Shown: in pieces, positions 26,533-37,011 of the stretch
Position numbering within the stretch: position 1 is the first letter of the stretch
How the letters are laid out: the number at the start of each line of letters is the position of its first letter
Assembly: GCF_016127015.1 (NCBI RefSeq)
Contig: NZ_CP065972.1
Span: forward strand, 124,001-188,000
Source: Corynebacterium tuberculostearicum
Lineage (GTDB): Bacteria > Actinomycetota > Actinomycetes > Mycobacteriales > Mycobacteriaceae
DNA length: 64,000 bases
Direction: 5' to 3'
The notes under the pieces: model-generated
The model's input: the letters and a program-made list of their open reading frames with translations, nothing else
Told to the model about the DNA's origin: nothing
The model's database searches: none
Translations under genes and position numbers: made by a program

Positions 26533-27327
26533 ATGGCTTTTCGACGCCGCAGTAAGCGCATCCCCGCCCGCACCCCGGGTGAGCTAGACGCCATGCAGGC
26601 CGCCGGCGAAATTGTTGGCAAGGCACTGCAGGAAGTCCGCGCTGCTGCGGCGTCTGGCGTATCTACTCTCGAGCTGGATGCGGTGGCTGAGCAGACCATT
26701 CGCGATGCCGGCGCCTATCCCACCTTCAAGGGGTACGAAGGATTTCCGGGCTCCATCTGTGCTTCCGTTAATGACGTCATCGTGCACGGCATTCCGGATA
26801 AGGAAACCATCCTGGCAGAAGGCGACTTGGTGTCCATCGATTGCGGTGCCACGCTCGATGGTTGGGTAGGCGATAGCGCTTGGTCCTTCGCAGTGGGTGA
26901 GCTCGATGCTGATGTCGCGGCCCTCAACACGGCCACCGAGTATGTCCTTATGGAGGGCATGCAGGCTATGGTTCCGGGCAATCTGCTTACCGACGTCTCC
27001 CATGCCCTCGAGCAAGCCACCCGACGGGCCGAGCAGAAGTTCGGCGTGGATCTATTCATCGTGGATGGCTACGGCGGTCACGGCATTGGCCGCACCATGC
27101 ACGAGGATCCTTACCTGGCCAATGAGGGGCGGCCGGGCCGTGGCCCGCTGATCCAAGAAGGCTCTGTACTGGCCATTGAACCCATGCTAACTTTGGGCAC
27201 AGAGGACTCGGCCGTGCTAGAGGATGACTGGACGGTCGTTACCCTCGATGGCTCCTTCGCCGCTCACTGGGAGCATACGGTCGCCGCGACCGCCGATGGG
27301 CCCCGTATTCTTACCCGCCGCTACTGA
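26533..27327 (+). CDS. map: Methionine aminopeptidase, type I
   Basis: 264 residues. Metal ligands lie in [17 protein letters not shown] (two Asp), [15 protein letters not shown] (His), LAIEPMLT (Glu) and WEHTVA (Glu). It removes the N-terminal Met from nascent proteins. The first ~15 residues are a short basic leader, shorter than the SH3-binding extension of some actinobacterial paralogues. Last gene of secY-adk-map. Confidence 0.96.
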   Translation: MAFRRRSKRIPARTPGELDAMQAAGEIVGKALQEVRAAAASGVSTLELDAVAEQTIRDAGAYPTFKGYEGFPGSICASVNDVIVHGIPDKETILAEGDLVSIDCGATLDGWVGDSAWSFAVGELDADVAALNTATEYVLMEGMQAMVPGNLLTDVSHALEQATRRAEQKFGVDLFIVDGYGGHGIGRTMHEDPYLANEGRPGRGPLIQEGSVLAIEPMLTLGTEDSAVLEDDWTVVTLDGSFAAHWEHTVAATADGPRILTRRY

Positions 27328-27379
27328 CATTTATTCCCCGATATTGCCTGTTGCACTAGGCATATGCCCCTGAAAGGTT

Positions 27380-27385
27380 TATACT
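27380..27385 (+). promoter_or_regulatory. -10 element of a probably leaderless L,D-transpeptidase transcript
   Basis: TATACT ends 7 bases before the ATG at 27393, so transcription would begin at or next to the start codon. AAAGG at 27374-27378 is too far away for a usual ribosome site. No good -35 at 16-18 bases. Confidence 0.45.
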
Positions 27386-27392
27386 CACAGCC

Positions 27393-28244
27393 ATGTCTAA
27401 ATTTAGCTTCCGCAAGATCCGTGCCACGGTTGCTGCGCCCGCAGTCGCTGGTGTGATGGCCTTGAGCACCACTATTGCGGCTCCTGCCGCTACCGCCCAG
27501 GAGATTCCGAACCTGGATCAGCTCAGCTCCAAGGCAAACTCCGACCTCGCTCAGCTCTCTTCCCAGTCCGGCCTAGACAAGCTCACCACTGAGGCAAAGA
27601 AGCAGCTGGATAACTTCTATGGCCAGACCCGCGAGCAGGCCTGGAATACTCGCAACCAGATCCTGGACCAGGCAGAGAAGTTCTCCCCGGAACTGGCACC
27701 TAACGTCCAGACCGCTGTGGACGGCGCCGTAGAATTCCTCTTCCCAGGCTTGATTACACAGAAGAATGAGGAAGCACGCAAGGCCCGCGAGGCCGCTGCT
27801 CGCGCCAACGCTGAGCGCGTCGCTGCTGAGAAGGCTCGTTCTGAGGCTGCAGCACGCAAGGCGGAAGCGCAGCGCCGCGCTAACCAGTTCGATCGTGGCC
27901 CGTGCCCGGCTGACGCCAAGGTTTGCGTTGACCTTGACGGTCGCCGCACTTGGCTACAGGACGGCGGCAAGGTTTCTTATGTCTCCCCGGCCATGTCTGC
28001 TGGCATGCGCGGTCAGGAAACCCCGCGCGGCACTTTCCATGTGACCCGCAAGGTGGAACATGAGATTTCCCGCGAGTTCAATAACGCGCCGATGCCGTAC
28101 TCCATCTACTTCACCAACAACGGTCACGCCTTCCACCTGGATGACCCAGCCGTTGATTCCAATGGCTGCGTCCACCTGCCGCCAGACGCTGCAAAGCGCT
28201 ACTGGGATAATGTGCAGGTTGGCGATAAGGTCTTTATCTACTAA
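27393..28244 (+). CDS. Secreted L,D-transpeptidase (YkuD domain)
   Basis: 283 residues. Signal peptide to about residue 35 (PAATAQE). A long helical, Ala/Arg/Glu-rich coiled segment lies at about 110-165. The YkuD catalytic domain occupies the C-terminal ~115 residues: CVDLDGRRTWLQDGGKV, then HAFHLDDPAVDSNGCVHL with the catalytic Cys and the upstream His. Such enzymes make 3-3 crosslinks in peptidoglycan or attach proteins to it. The SNGC motif is the corynebacterial/mycobacterial form of S/THGC. It stands alone, with its own terminator. Confidence 0.92.
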   Translation: MSKFSFRKIRATVAAPAVAGVMALSTTIAAPAATAQEIPNLDQLSSKANSDLAQLSSQSGLDKLTTEAKKQLDNFYGQTREQAWNTRNQILDQAEKFSPELAPNVQTAVDGAVEFLFPGLITQKNEEARKAREAAARANAERVAAEKARSEAAARKAEAQRRANQFDRGPCPADAKVCVDLDGRRTWLQDGGKVSYVSPAMSAGMRGQETPRGTFHVTRKVEHEISREFNNAPMPYSIYFTNNGHAFHLDDPAVDSNGCVHLPPDAAKRYWDNVQVGDKVFIY

Positions 28245-28268
28245 GGCCCGCGCTTAAGCGAAAGCTTC

Positions 28269-28316
28269 ATCCCCCGAACTGAGCTCCCGAGGAGGAGAAT
28301 TGGTTCGGGGGATTTT
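28269..28316 (+). terminator. Terminator after the L,D-transpeptidase gene
   Basis: A perfect 11-bp stem, ATCCCCCGAAC (28269-28279) with GTTCGGGGGAT (28303-28313), is followed by TTTG. Confidence 0.88.
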
Positions 28317-28508
28317 GCTGGCTTAGGGTGAGGGGTGGGCGATTGAGCGGGGCGTCGGAAAGCGCGGCGGTTTGGAAAACGTGTCGCTGCAGCGTAAGCT
28401 GTTAAGTCGGTGTATAGCGTCAGCGAGGCTGGCGCGGATACGCCACCGCAGTAGACAACAAACATGCAGGTGACGGCGCACTTGTCCGTCGCCAGAAAAG
28501 TAGAGGTT

Positions 28509-28727
28509 ATGGCTAAGGAAGGCGCAATCGAGGTAGAAGGCCGCATTATCGAGCCTTTGCCCAACGCAATGTTCCGTGTCGAGCTCGACAATGGACACAA
28601 GGTTCTTGCACACATTTCTGGCAAGATGCGTCAGCACTACATTCGCATCCTCCCAGAGGATCACGTGGTTGTAGAGCTGTCTCCTTATGACCTGACCCGC
28701 GGACGCATCGTCTACCGCTACAAGTAA
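28509..28727 (+). CDS. infA: Translation initiation factor IF-1
   Basis: 72 residues from the ATG at 28509, exactly the IF-1 length, with GAGG just upstream. An in-frame ATG at 28464 would add 15 residues and is rejected. The OB-fold sequence [32 protein letters not shown] is near-universal. IF-1 blocks the A site during initiation. In many bacteria rpmJ lies between infA and rpsM; here the 183-base gap holds no L36 reading frame. Confidence 0.97.
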   Translation: MAKEGAIEVEGRIIEPLPNAMFRVELDNGHKVLAHISGKMRQHYIRILPEDHVVVELSPYDLTRGRIVYRYK

Positions 28728-28910
28728 AGACAGTAAGCCTCCTCACCCAAGGGTGAACCCGTAGGTTCATCCTGTCCACCTCAGGCTACGGTGGCCTGAG
28801 CCCGCACTGGTAAGCAACCCAAGGATTCCCGGCACGGTCCGGGCGAAGCGTTGCGTGGAGCGGGACGGATGGGGAGAAAACCGCCGTAACAACCCGAAAG
28901 GACACGCCAT

Positions 28911-29279
28911 ATGGCACGTCTAGCTGGTGTTGACCTCCCCCGCAATAAGCGCATGGAGGTCGCTCTCACCTACATCTACGGCATCGGTCCAACCCGTGCC
29001 AAGGAACTGCTAGAAAAGACTGGCATTTCTCCTGACCTGCGCACTGACAACCTGGATGATGACCAGCTGTCGGCGCTCCGTGACGCAATTGAGGCTACCT
29101 GGAAGGTTGAGGGTGACCTCCGCCGTCAGGTTCAGGCTGATATCCGCCGCAAGATTGAAATCGGTAGCTACAAGGGTCTGCGCCACCGCCGTGGCCTGCC
29201 TGTACGTGGCCAGCGCACCAAGACCAATGCGCGCACTCGTAAGGGTCCGAAGAAGACGATCGCAGGAAAGAAGAAGTAA
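28911..29279 (+). CDS. rpsM: 30S ribosomal protein S13
   Basis: 122 residues. [32 protein letters not shown] and [24 protein letters not shown] are the S13 hallmarks. It contacts the P-site tRNA and the head of the 30S subunit. GAAAGGACAC lies upstream of the ATG. First gene of rpsM-rpsK-rpsD-rpoA-rplQ. Confidence 0.97.
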   Translation: MARLAGVDLPRNKRMEVALTYIYGIGPTRAKELLEKTGISPDLRTDNLDDDQLSALRDAIEATWKVEGDLRRQVQADIRRKIEIGSYKGLRHRRGLPVRGQRTKTNARTRKGPKKTIAGKKK

Positions 29280-29282
29280 TTC

Positions 29283-29687
29283 ATGCCTCCAAAGACTCGT
29301 TCCGGCGCGCGCCGTTCCGGCCGTCGCGTCGTAAAGAAGAATGTGGCCCTCGGCCACGCATACATCAAGTCCACCTTCAATAACACCATCGTCTCGATCA
29401 CCGATCAGACCGGTGCTGTTATCTCTTGGGCATCCTCCGGCCACGTTGGCTTCAAGGGATCCCGTAAGTCCACTCCGTTCGCCGCTCAGATGGCAGCCGA
29501 GAACGCTGCTCGCAAGGCAATGGATCATGGCATGAAGAAGGTTGACGTATTCGTCAAGGGTCCGGGCTCCGGCCGCGAGACCGCCATCCGTTCCCTGCAG
29601 GCTGCAGGCCTCGAGGTTTCCTCGATCACGGATGCAACCCCACAGCCGCACAACGGCTGCCGTCCGACCAAGCGTCGCAAGGTTTAA
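29283..29687 (+). CDS. rpsK: 30S ribosomal protein S11
   Basis: 134 residues. After a basic N-terminus comes [25 protein letters not shown], with [18 protein letters not shown] and the terminal [14 protein letters not shown]11 lies on the 30S platform near the mRNA exit. It starts 3 bases after rpsM. Confidence 0.97.
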   Translation: MPPKTRSGARRSGRRVVKKNVALGHAYIKSTFNNTIVSITDQTGAVISWASSGHVGFKGSRKSTPFAAQMAAENAARKAMDHGMKKVDVFVKGPGSGRETAIRSLQAAGLEVSSITDATPQPHNGCRPTKRRKV

Positions 29688-29708
29688 GGGAAAGGAAGAG
29701 GTAAGAAA

Positions 29709-30314
29709 ATGGCTCGTTACACTGGCCCCGCTACCCGCGTATCCCGCCGTCTTCGCGTCGACTTGGTCGGCGGCGATATGGCATTTGAGCGCCGCCCGTA
29801 CCCACCGGGACAGGCTGGCCGCAACCGCATCAAGGAATCTGAGTACCTGCTGCAGCTCCAGGAGAAGCAGAAGGCAAAGTACACCTACGGTGTGCTGGAG
29901 CGTCAGTTCCGTCGCTACTACGCAGAGGCTAACCGCCTCCCGGGAAAGACCGGCGATAACCTGGTTATCCTGCTCGAGTCCCGCCTGGACAATGTAGTTT
30001 ACCGTGCAGGTTTGGCACGCACCCGCCGCCAGGCTCGCCAGCTTGTCTCCCACGGTCACTTCACCGTGAATGGCAAGAACATCAACGTTCCTTCCTACAA
30101 GGTCACCCAGTACGACATCATCGATGTCCGTGACCGCTCCAAGAAGATGGAATGGTTCGAAGATGCTCAGGACGCCCTCATCGATGCCAACGTACCGGCA
30201 TGGCTGCAGGTTGTTCCTGATACCCTGCGCATCCTCGTGCACCAGCTGCCCGAGCGCGCTCAGATCGACATTCCGCTGCAGGAGCAGCTCATCGTCGAGC
30301 TTTACTCGAAGTAA
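29709..30314 (+). CDS. rpsD: 30S ribosomal protein S4
   Basis: 201 residues, the zinc-free form (no Cys cluster at the N-terminus). [17 protein letters not shown], then the S4 RNA-binding domain [33 protein letters not shown]. It nucleates 30S assembly and helps fidelity. AAAGGAAGAGG lies upstream. Confidence 0.97.
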   Translation: MARYTGPATRVSRRLRVDLVGGDMAFERRPYPPGQAGRNRIKESEYLLQLQEKQKAKYTYGVLERQFRRYYAEANRLPGKTGDNLVILLESRLDNVVYRAGLARTRRQARQLVSHGHFTVNGKNINVPSYKVTQYDIIDVRDRSKKMEWFEDAQDALIDANVPAWLQVVPDTLRILVHQLPERAQIDIPLQEQLIVELYSK

Positions 30315-30428
30315 ACTGTTATACCGCACGGCCTGTAATGGCCTGGCGGATAACCAGGAATCTTCAATCCCGAAGATTTTTACCCCTCTACCGGCGTCAA
30401 ATAGCGGTCGCCGAAAAGGAGAATTTCA

Positions 30429-31439
30429 ATGCTCATTTCCCAGCGTCCTCAGCTCACCGAGGAATTCATCGACTCGTCTCGTTCCAAGTTCGTCATCGAA
30501 CCGCTCGAGCCGGGCTTTGGTTACACCCTCGGTAACTCGCTGCGTCGTACCCTGCTGTCCTCCATTCCGGGTGCAGCGGTAACCTCCATCAAGATCGATG
30601 GTGTTCTCCACGAGTTCACCACCATCAACGGTGTGAAGGAAGACGTTTCCGAGATCATTTTGAACATCAAGAGCATGGTGCTTTCTTCCGACTCCGATGA
30701 GCCGGTTGTTATGTACCTGAGCAAGGAAGGCCCGGGCGATGTCACTGCGGGCGATATCCAGCCGCCGGCTGGCGTGGAGATCCACAACCCGGATCTGCAT
30801 ATCGCTTCCTTGAATGACACCGCCAAGCTGGACATTGAGCTCGTCGTCGAGCGCGGTCGTGGCTATGTCCCAGCCGCTCCTACCTCCGGTGAGATCGGCC
30901 GCATCCCGGTCGACCAGATTTATTCCCCGGTCCTCAAGGTCTCCTACAAGGTCGAGGCAACTCGTGTTGAGCAGCGTACCGACTTTGACAAGCTGACCAT
31001 CGACGTCGAAACCAAGAACTCGATTTCTGCCCGCGATGCCCTGGCCTCCGCCGGCGGCACCCTGGTCGAGCTCTTCGGCCTGGCTCGCGAGCTGAACAAC
31101 GCTGCCGAAGGCATTGAGATCGGACCCTCCCCGCAGGAGACCGAGTACATCGCTGCCTACGGCATGCCGATCGAGGACCTGAACTTCTCCGTCCGCTCTT
31201 ATAACTGCCTGAAGCGTCAGGAGATTCACACCGTGGGCGAGCTCGCTGAATGCACCGAGTCCGACCTGCTGGATATCCGCAACTTCGGCCAGAAGTCGAT
31301 CAATGAGGTAAAGATCAAGCTGGCTAACCTGGGCCTGGCTCTCAAGGACACCCCTGAGGATTTCGACCCAACCCAGCTCGAGGGCTACGACGCAGAAACC
31401 GGTGACTTCAAGGATCCGGCTGCTGAGGATTCCGAGTAA
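30429..31439 (+). CDS. rpoA: RNA polymerase alpha subunit
   Basis: 336 residues. The N-terminal dimerisation domain has [35 protein letters not shown], and the C-terminal domain has [44 protein letters not shown], which contacts UP elements and activators. AAAGGAG precedes the ATG. The 114-base gap after rpsD may hold an extra promoter, but none is clear. Confidence 0.98.
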   Translation: MLISQRPQLTEEFIDSSRSKFVIEPLEPGFGYTLGNSLRRTLLSSIPGAAVTSIKIDGVLHEFTTINGVKEDVSEIILNIKSMVLSSDSDEPVVMYLSKEGPGDVTAGDIQPPAGVEIHNPDLHIASLNDTAKLDIELVVERGRGYVPAAPTSGEIGRIPVDQIYSPVLKVSYKVEATRVEQRTDFDKLTIDVETKNSISARDALASAGGTLVELFGLARELNNAAEGIEIGPSPQETEYIAAYGMPIEDLNFSVRSYNCLKRQEIHTVGELAECTESDLLDIRNFGQKSINEVKIKLANLGLALKDTPEDFDPTQLEGYDAETGDFKDPAAEDSE

Positions 31440-31511
31440 AGAACCCCGCTGACTTGCGGCAATGACCTAATTGCCGCGCGCTCAACTTTTACCGCATACG
31501 AGGAGTACACA

Positions 31512-32009
31512 ATGCCAACCCCTAAGAAGGGTGCCCGTCTCGGCGGCTCCGCCAAGCAGCAGGCTCACATGCTGAGCAACTTGGCAGCCAGCCTGATCGA
31601 GCACGGCGCTATCAAGACCACCGATGCCAAGGCGAAGGTCCTTCGCCCGTACATCGAAAAGATCATCACCAAGGCTAAGTCCGGCACCATCGCTGACCGC
31701 CGCGCAGTACTGAAGCTCATCCCGCGCAAGGATGTTGTTTCTTACCTGTTCGACGAGGTTGCGCCGAAGTTTGAGAACCGTGAGGGTGGCTACACCCGCA
31801 CCATCAAGCTGGACAACCGCACCGGCGACAACGCCCCGATGTCCCAGATCTCCCTCGTTCTCGAGGAGACCGTGACCTCCGAGGCTAACCGCGCTACCCG
31901 CGCTGCCGCATCCAAGGCCGCTGAGGCTGAGGAAGCTAAGGCAGACGAGGCTGCTGAGACCGAGGCACCTGCCGAGGAGACCGCAGCTGAGGAGTCCGAG
32001 GAGAAGTAA
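31512..32009 (+). CDS. rplQ: 50S ribosomal protein L17
   Basis: 165 residues. The L17 core ([41 protein letters not shown]) is followed by an Ala/Glu-rich acidic tail from about residue 118, common in Actinobacteria. L17 lies near the exit tunnel. A terminator follows. Confidence 0.97.
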   Translation: MPTPKKGARLGGSAKQQAHMLSNLAASLIEHGAIKTTDAKAKVLRPYIEKIITKAKSGTIADRRAVLKLIPRKDVVSYLFDEVAPKFENREGGYTRTIKLDNRTGDNAPMSQISLVLEETVTSEANRATRAAASKAAEAEEAKADEAAETEAPAEETAAEESEEK

Positions 32010-32032
32010 TTTCCCTTCGGCCCTAGCGCCTC

Positions 32033-32070
32033 GCCGCCGTCTTTCCCACCTGTGGGAGGGCGGCGGCTTT
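32033..32070 (+). terminator. Terminator after rplQ
   Basis: GCCGCC pairs with GGCGGC outside an inner TCCCAC/GTGGGA helix, and CTTTG follows. It lies 24 bases past the rplQ stop. Confidence 0.8.
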
Positions 32071-32155
32071 GTCATGTCCGCACCCAACTAGGGCTTAGCA
32101 CACGGACGACCCTGCGCCGGCGGGCAGTAAACACTCCGGTAGCATGAAGTCCACT

Positions 32156-33037
32156 ATGACAGATGCAGCATCGACTTCCCCTGAAGGGCCGGCGGACGGG
32201 TTCGTTCGCCTGCGCTTGGACTTGGCTTATGATGGCACGGACTTTCATGGCTGGGCCAAGCAGAAGGGCGGTCTGCGCACGGTGCAGGGGGTACTGGAAG
32301 AGAAGCTGGCGATGATTGCGCGCACGGAGGTGCCGCTTACGGTCGCTGGCCGGACGGATGCCGGCGTGCACGCTCGTGGCCAGGTGGCGCACGTGGACGT
32401 TCCGACAGATATGCTGGCGCAGCGCTCGGTGGCGGGGGAGCCGGCGAAGTTGGTGCGTCGGTTAGCAAAGCTTCTGCCAGAAGACGTTCGGGTGCACGGG
32501 TGCGAGTTCGCACCCGCGGGCTTTGATGCGCGGTTTTCGGCGCTGCGGCGGCACTACGTCTACCGGATTACCACCAACCCGCGCGGCGCGCTGCCGACCC
32601 GGGCGCGGGATACGGCCGAGTGGATTAAGCCGGTAGATATTGACGCCATGCAGGACGCTGCTACCGCGCTGGTGGGCCTGCATCATTTTGCGGCCTTTTG
32701 TAAACCCAAGCCAAATGCCACGACCATCCGGGAATTGCAGGAATTTTCTTGGCGCGACGTTTCTACGCCCGAAGAACCGGAGCTTTTTGAGGCCCGCGTG
32801 AGCGCCGATGCGTTCTGCTGGTCGATGGTGCGCTCGCTGGTAGGGTGTTGCCTGCGCGTGGGGGAGGGGCGGCGCGATGCTGACTTCGCCGAGGCACTGC
32901 TGCAGGAGACGAAGCGCTCTTCCAGCATTCCCGTGGCCCCGGCCAAGGGACTCTCGCTCGTCGCCGTTGATTACCCGGCCGCGGATCAACTGGCGGCACG
33001 CGCCGAGGTCACCCGCGAAAGGCGCAGCGCCGACTAG
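32156..33037 (+). CDS. truA: tRNA pseudouridine(38-40) synthase TruA
   Basis: 293 residues from the ATG at 32156; an in-frame ATG at 32144 overlaps the likely -10 (TAGCAT, 32140-32145), which favours the later start. The catalytic Asp is in [19 protein letters not shown]. Other family blocks are [40 protein letters not shown] and [11 protein letters not shown]. It modifies U38-U40 in the anticodon arm of tRNAs. Separated from rplQ by a terminator, so it has its own promoter. Confidence 0.94.
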   Translation: MTDAASTSPEGPADGFVRLRLDLAYDGTDFHGWAKQKGGLRTVQGVLEEKLAMIARTEVPLTVAGRTDAGVHARGQVAHVDVPTDMLAQRSVAGEPAKLVRRLAKLLPEDVRVHGCEFAPAGFDARFSALRRHYVYRITTNPRGALPTRARDTAEWIKPVDIDAMQDAATALVGLHHFAAFCKPKPNATTIRELQEFSWRDVSTPEEPELFEARVSADAFCWSMVRSLVGCCLRVGEGRRDADFAEALLQETKRSSSIPVAPAKGLSLVAVDYPAADQLAARAEVTRERRSAD

Positions 33038-33111
33038 CGCCCAAGTGGCAGCGGGTGCTTACCTGGGATAGCCTGTGTGCTGGGTGTACACAGACTTTTC
33101 GGGGGAAAATT

Positions 33112-34398
33112 ATGGCACGTCCGTTGCCTACTACCAAGGCCCAGGTATCGGGCCATAAATTCTTACGTCGCCGCGTCGAGCATGGGCTCGTATTAGGCGA
33201 TATCCGCATGATTCACGATCCATTGGCTAGGCGCCGCAAAGCGCTCCTTTTCGGCGGGGTCGGCGTCGCCTTCCTTGCGGTGGGGTCCGGTATGTTGGCA
33301 TGGCTGCAGCCGAGTCCGCAGCCGGGTGATGCGCCGATTGTGCGCTCGGAGCAGGGCCAGCTCTTTGTGGATGTCAACGACACCTACCACCCTGTATTCA
33401 ACCTGGCGTCGGCGCGCATTATCGCCGGACAGGCGGCCGACGCGCAGACGATCGGAAATGAGCACTTGCAAGAAGCGCTACTGGGCTCACCGGTGGGTAT
33501 CTCGGATGCCCCTGGGTACCTCGCGGCAGCAGGCGAGACTCCCCAGCAGCGTTGGGCAGCGTGTTTAGCTGGCAAGGATGAGGCGCCGACTACAGAAAAC
33601 CCAACCAGCATCGGCGGGCACCAGGTTGCGTCGCAGGAGGTTATTGTTCTCGCCGAGCCCGAGCAGAAAAGCCTCGGTGAGGAGCGCGCCGCACTGGTGG
33701 AATCCGAGGGCACGCAGTGGCTTATCACAGAGGAAGGCCGGGTGGCGTTGCCAGATTCTTCCAGCACCGAAGGGCGCGTCGTGCGCCGGGCGCTGGGCGT
33801 GGACGATAGTACCCACACCTGGCCCGTGCCGCCCGAGCTGCTCAATGCTTTTGCGGAGCTGCCGCCGCTGAACTTTCCGGCTAATCCGCCCGAGGTTGTC
33901 GATACTGGGCAAAGCCTGTGGGCGCGTACGCCCGAGGGCGTAGCGGAGCTCACGCCTACGCAGGCGGAGATGCTCACAGGCGTGGGTGCCAAGGAGACGA
34001 CAGCCACGCCGCAGGAGATTGCCGCGCTTGCCGACGCCCCTTTAAACCTCAACCTTCCCTCCACGTCCTTCCGCTTCTTAAGCCCGGACGATGGCTGGAT
34101 GTGTGCCGGTAACGAGGGCGGCGGGGTAGTGGTACCTGCCCAAGCAGGCACCATCGCCTTGGCAGGTGAGTCGGTGGCCCATCGCTTTGGTGGACTCGAC
34201 GCCGGTGGCGTAGGCGTAGACAGCGGCCATGGCTATCACGTGGTCTCACCCACGGGGCAGCGGCACGAGGTCAAGGACAAAGAGACTCTGGAAGCCCTAG
34301 GCACCGGCGTGGGCGCGCAGGTGCCGTGGGAGATCCTGCGCTTGCTGCCGGAAGGCTCCGCGCTGAACCGTGAGCAGGCGCTGCAGGTTAGTTCTTAG
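33112..34398 (+). CDS. eccB: Type VII secretion protein EccB
   Basis: 428 residues from the ATG at 33112, preceded by TTTTCGGGGGAAA; the longer reading to 33055 has no ribosome site. N-terminal EccB signature TTKAQVSGHKFLRRRVEHGLVLGD, a single membrane helix (about 44-65, ALLFGGVGVAFLAVGSGMLAWL), then a large extracytoplasmic domain with repeat-like segments. EccB is a core subunit of the ESX membrane complex. Convergent with mycP, overlapping by 11 bases. First gene of an ESX-4-like locus; no eccE or espG is present. Confidence 0.94.
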   Translation: MARPLPTTKAQVSGHKFLRRRVEHGLVLGDIRMIHDPLARRRKALLFGGVGVAFLAVGSGMLAWLQPSPQPGDAPIVRSEQGQLFVDVNDTYHPVFNLASARIIAGQAADAQTIGNEHLQEALLGSPVGISDAPGYLAAAGETPQQRWAACLAGKDEAPTTENPTSIGGHQVASQEVIVLAEPEQKSLGEERAALVESEGTQWLITEEGRVALPDSSSTEGRVVRRALGVDDSTHTWPVPPELLNAFAELPPLNFPANPPEVVDTGQSLWARTPEGVAELTPTQAEMLTGVGAKETTATPQEIAALADAPLNLNLPSTSFRFLSPDDGWMCAGNEGGGVVVPAQAGTIALAGESVAHRFGGLDAGGVGVDSGHGYHVVSPTGQRHEVKDKETLEALGTGVGAQVPWEILRLLPEGSALNREQALQVSS

Positions 34399-35536
34399 GC
34401 CGTAGCCCGCGCCACACGGCCCACGCAGCAAGCGCCAGCGCTAATCCACCTAGCACCCAGGCACTGCGTGTGGGGGCGCGGGAGTCGCCTTCGTCAGTGG
34501 GGCGGATGGTCATAGCTCGGGTATCGACGTCCGCGCCTGCTTCCACGTGGGTGAGCACAGTGAGCGGGTCGATGAAGCCATGTCCCGGTTCCGCGGCGTC
34601 CTCCAAGCGTTTACGGAGGGCGGCCGGGCTATCGTCGGGAAAGCGCTGTGCCAAGAGGGCAGCGGTGCCGCTGACCACCGGCGCGGCAAAGGAGGTGCCA
34701 TGGAACTGCGCCGTTCCGTCCGTGCCCTCCTTACCATCGGCCCATCCACCCGCGGGGTTGAGCGCTAGCGGAATGAAACCTTGCGCAGCAAGCTGGGGTC
34801 CGTCGGCCGAATTCAGCGAATAGTCAGCGAGTTCGTGTGAATCCGCGAGGGCGCTTACTGAGAGCACCGTGGGCGAATCCGCCGGAAAGACGTGGTCACC
34901 CATCTCGCAGCTGCCAGAGGACGCATTGCCCGAAGCAGCGATCACCACGGCGCCGGAGTCTTCCGCATGCGCCAAAGCGCGATCCAATCGGGAAGTATCG
35001 ACCTGCGCGGCCACATCTGGCGGAACGCAGGAAACAACCGAAATGTTAATGACGCGGGCACTGGCATCGGCAGCGTCATCGATGGCGCGGGCCAAGGTGT
35101 CCAGGGAGCCGGTGGTACTGTCCTCGGCTTCCTGGCGGTAGTGCGCGCTGGTCTGGCGCACAGCGTAAATCTCTGCTCGCGGGGCGATACCGATATCGTG
35201 TCCGGCGATGACACCGGCCACGACGGTGCCGTGCAGGTCGCAATCGCGATGCGGTTCTGGGTCCTCGGGCGCGACAAGGTCCGCGCCACTGCTGAGATGC
35301 CGCAGTTGATCGTGACGGGCCACACCCGTGTCGATAACGGCTACTTTGACGCCTTCCCCGGTAGCAAAGGAATGTAGGCGGGCCCGGTAGTCTAACTGCT
35401 CCTGGCTTGGTTGGGGCGAAAGCGGTGAGGAATGCGCGGCGGCGCATTCGCGGTCCGGTTCGCGCGCGGCCGCGTAGGGTGCAGCAGTCAGTCCTGCAGC
35501 GAATGCAACTACTAAAGCGGTGGGTAGCACGCGCAT
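34388..35536 (-). CDS. mycP: Mycosin, subtilisin-like serine protease of the type VII system
   Basis: 382 residues. Signal peptide (1-24, cut near AAA-RE), then the protease domain with catalytic Asp in VAVIDTGVA, His in DLHGTVVAGVIAG and Ser in FHGTSFAAPVVSG; the oxyanion Asn is in IAASGNASSG. A C-terminal membrane helix (SAWVLGGLALALAAWAVWRG) anchors it to the outer face of the membrane. Mycosins stabilise the ESX complex and are needed for secretion. The start overlaps the eccD stop, so eccD-mycP is one transcript. Confidence 0.95.
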   Translation of the reverse strand: MRVLPTALVVAFAAGLTAAPYAAAREPDRECAAAHSSPLSPQPSQEQLDYRARLHSFATGEGVKVAVIDTGVARHDQLRHLSSGADLVAPEDPEPHRDCDLHGTVVAGVIAGHDIGIAPRAEIYAVRQTSAHYRQEAEDSTTGSLDTLARAIDDAADASARVINISVVSCVPPDVAAQVDTSRLDRALAHAEDSGAVVIAASGNASSGSCEMGDHVFPADSPTVLSVSALADSHELADYSLNSADGPQLAAQGFIPLALNPAGGWADGKEGTDGTAQFHGTSFAAPVVSGTAALLAQRFPDDSPAALRKRLEDAAEPGHGFIDPLTVLTHVEAGADVDTRAMTIRPTDEGDSRAPTRSAWVLGGLALALAAWAVWRGLRPKN

Positions 35537-36963
35537 TATCCAAGCCCCCTAATGAGTACGAAGACACCGGCTAGGTGCGCGGCCAGCGGCAAACTAGCGG
35601 CAATGGCGAGGGATTCTATGCGCTCAAACCACGCGATGGTGGTGGGCTCGAGCCCGGCCACCTTGGGTGCCCACAGCGGGGCGCTCAGCATGGCGATGAG
35701 AACCAGGCAGGCAACAAGGATCGGCGCCCAGGCATCGGTAAGGCCGGAATCCGCTACCGTGTGGGTAGCGCACAAGCATGTAGCGAGACAGGCGGTCATC
35801 GCCAGCAGCATCAGGGCCCAGCTAGCTATCACACGACCGTGCCGGGCAGCATGCATGACGACGGCACCCGCGGTGGTCACGCAGAGTGCTTGGACGAAGC
35901 CCACGCCGGTGCGCTCGGCACCAAAGAGCACCGCAACGTACTCGGAGAGAGAATCGGGTGCGCCGCTAGTCGGCGCCAAGGCCGGACCACTGCCCGTCAG
36001 CGAGAGGGCGATAAGGGCCGGAATGAGACAGAGCGACAGCCCAACGCACATTCCCTCATAGGCGCTGCCGGCGCGCCGGGCGCGGATATCGATATCCGGC
36101 TGGACGGCATCAGAAACCGCGAGGTCTTGGCCGGCCGTGGGCAACTGCGGGACTTTGAGCCCAGCGGTGGCAACGGTCAGCGCAGGGGCTGCGGCTAGCA
36201 GGATAATGCCGGCGATCACTACGCAAGCGGCTGCCGCCGTACCGTGGCTGCCCTGGAGACCCGTCCCTGGTCCGGGCAGCAGGTAGCCCACAGCCGCGAC
36301 CAACAACAGCACTGAGACGGTGAGTGCCACGGCAGTAGTGCGAACCGTGCTTAACCCGGTGACGTGGCAGGCAAGCAGCACGATGAGGAGGGCGACGCAG
36401 GCGGTGAGTGCGGCAAAGGGGGCTTCGCTAAGCGAGGGCGAAATCACCACCCAGCCACACGCCATGCCGGCTACCAGGCTAAGGTGCACCAGTGATAGGG
36501 CACGGGTCCACAAGGCGAGCAACAGGGCTCCAGCGGTCAACGCCGCCCACGCAGCTAGGGGAAGGGTGCTAACCCACACTAGGGCGAAGGCGGCAAGCAG
36601 CCCTGCCCAAGCCCAGATGGTGGGAAGGGCGGCGGTAGTATCCTCTTCAGCCGCGGCGGCGAGCGATTCCGCCGCATCCCGAATCACCGGTGCAGACCGG
36701 CGCTCGCGCGGACTAATAACAAGAATTGAGCCTTCCGTGAGCGCAGTGGCAGCCAATGGGGCGGTGAGATCGATGGCGCGGCCGGAGGCTGTACTGGCGC
36801 GCCAGGGTTCAGAAATGGTGGGCGCATCCACCAAGTCAGTGATCTCCGCCAAAAGCTCGCCCACGCTGGAGCTTAGCGGTAGCGCCACGTCTGCCTCCTT
36901 GTGGAAGGCGCCGGCATGAATGCGAACGGTAAGGCGCAGATGATGCGCCGTTGCAGTAGTCAT
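35536..36963 (-). CDS. eccD: Type VII secretion integral membrane protein EccD
   Basis: 475 residues. A ubiquitin-like N-terminal domain (about 8-90, LRLTVRIHAGAFHKEADVALPL) is followed by about eleven membrane helices, the EccD layout. EccD lines the membrane pore of the ESX complex. The leader has TTTCGGGGGA just before the ATG, matching the other ESX gene leaders. It is divergent from eccC, with a palindrome in the 154-base gap. Confidence 0.94.
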   Translation of the reverse strand: MTTATAHHLRLTVRIHAGAFHKEADVALPLSSSVGELLAEITDLVDAPTISEPWRASTASGRAIDLTAPLAATALTEGSILVISPRERRSAPVIRDAAESLAAAAEEDTTAALPTIWAWAGLLAAFALVWVSTLPLAAWAALTAGALLLALWTRALSLVHLSLVAGMACGWVVISPSLSEAPFAALTACVALLIVLLACHVTGLSTVRTTAVALTVSVLLLVAAVGYLLPGPGTGLQGSHGTAAAACVVIAGIILLAAAPALTVATAGLKVPQLPTAGQDLAVSDAVQPDIDIRARRAGSAYEGMCVGLSLCLIPALIALSLTGSGPALAPTSGAPDSLSEYVAVLFGAERTGVGFVQALCVTTAGAVVMHAARHGRVIASWALMLLAMTACLATCLCATHTVADSGLTDAWAPILVACLVLIAMLSAPLWAPKVAGLEPTTIAWFERIESLAIAASLPLAAHLAGVFVLIRGLG

Positions 36964-37011
36964 GATGTCCCCCGAAACATGTATGGATTGTGGGCGTCCC
37001 CCTTGCCCAAT

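Noticed and set aside
28464..28508. Longer IF-1 from an upstream ATG
   Set aside because: IF-1 is 72 residues across bacteria, and the ATG at 28509 has GAGG directly upstream.
28728..28910. Possible rpmJ between infA and rpsM
   Set aside because: No frame carries the MKV...CxxC...H pattern of L36 or its zinc-free variant.
32933..33111. EccB start at 33055
   Set aside because: No ribosome site, and the extra residues are unlike EccB; the ATG at 33112 is preceded by the motif shared with other ESX genes.
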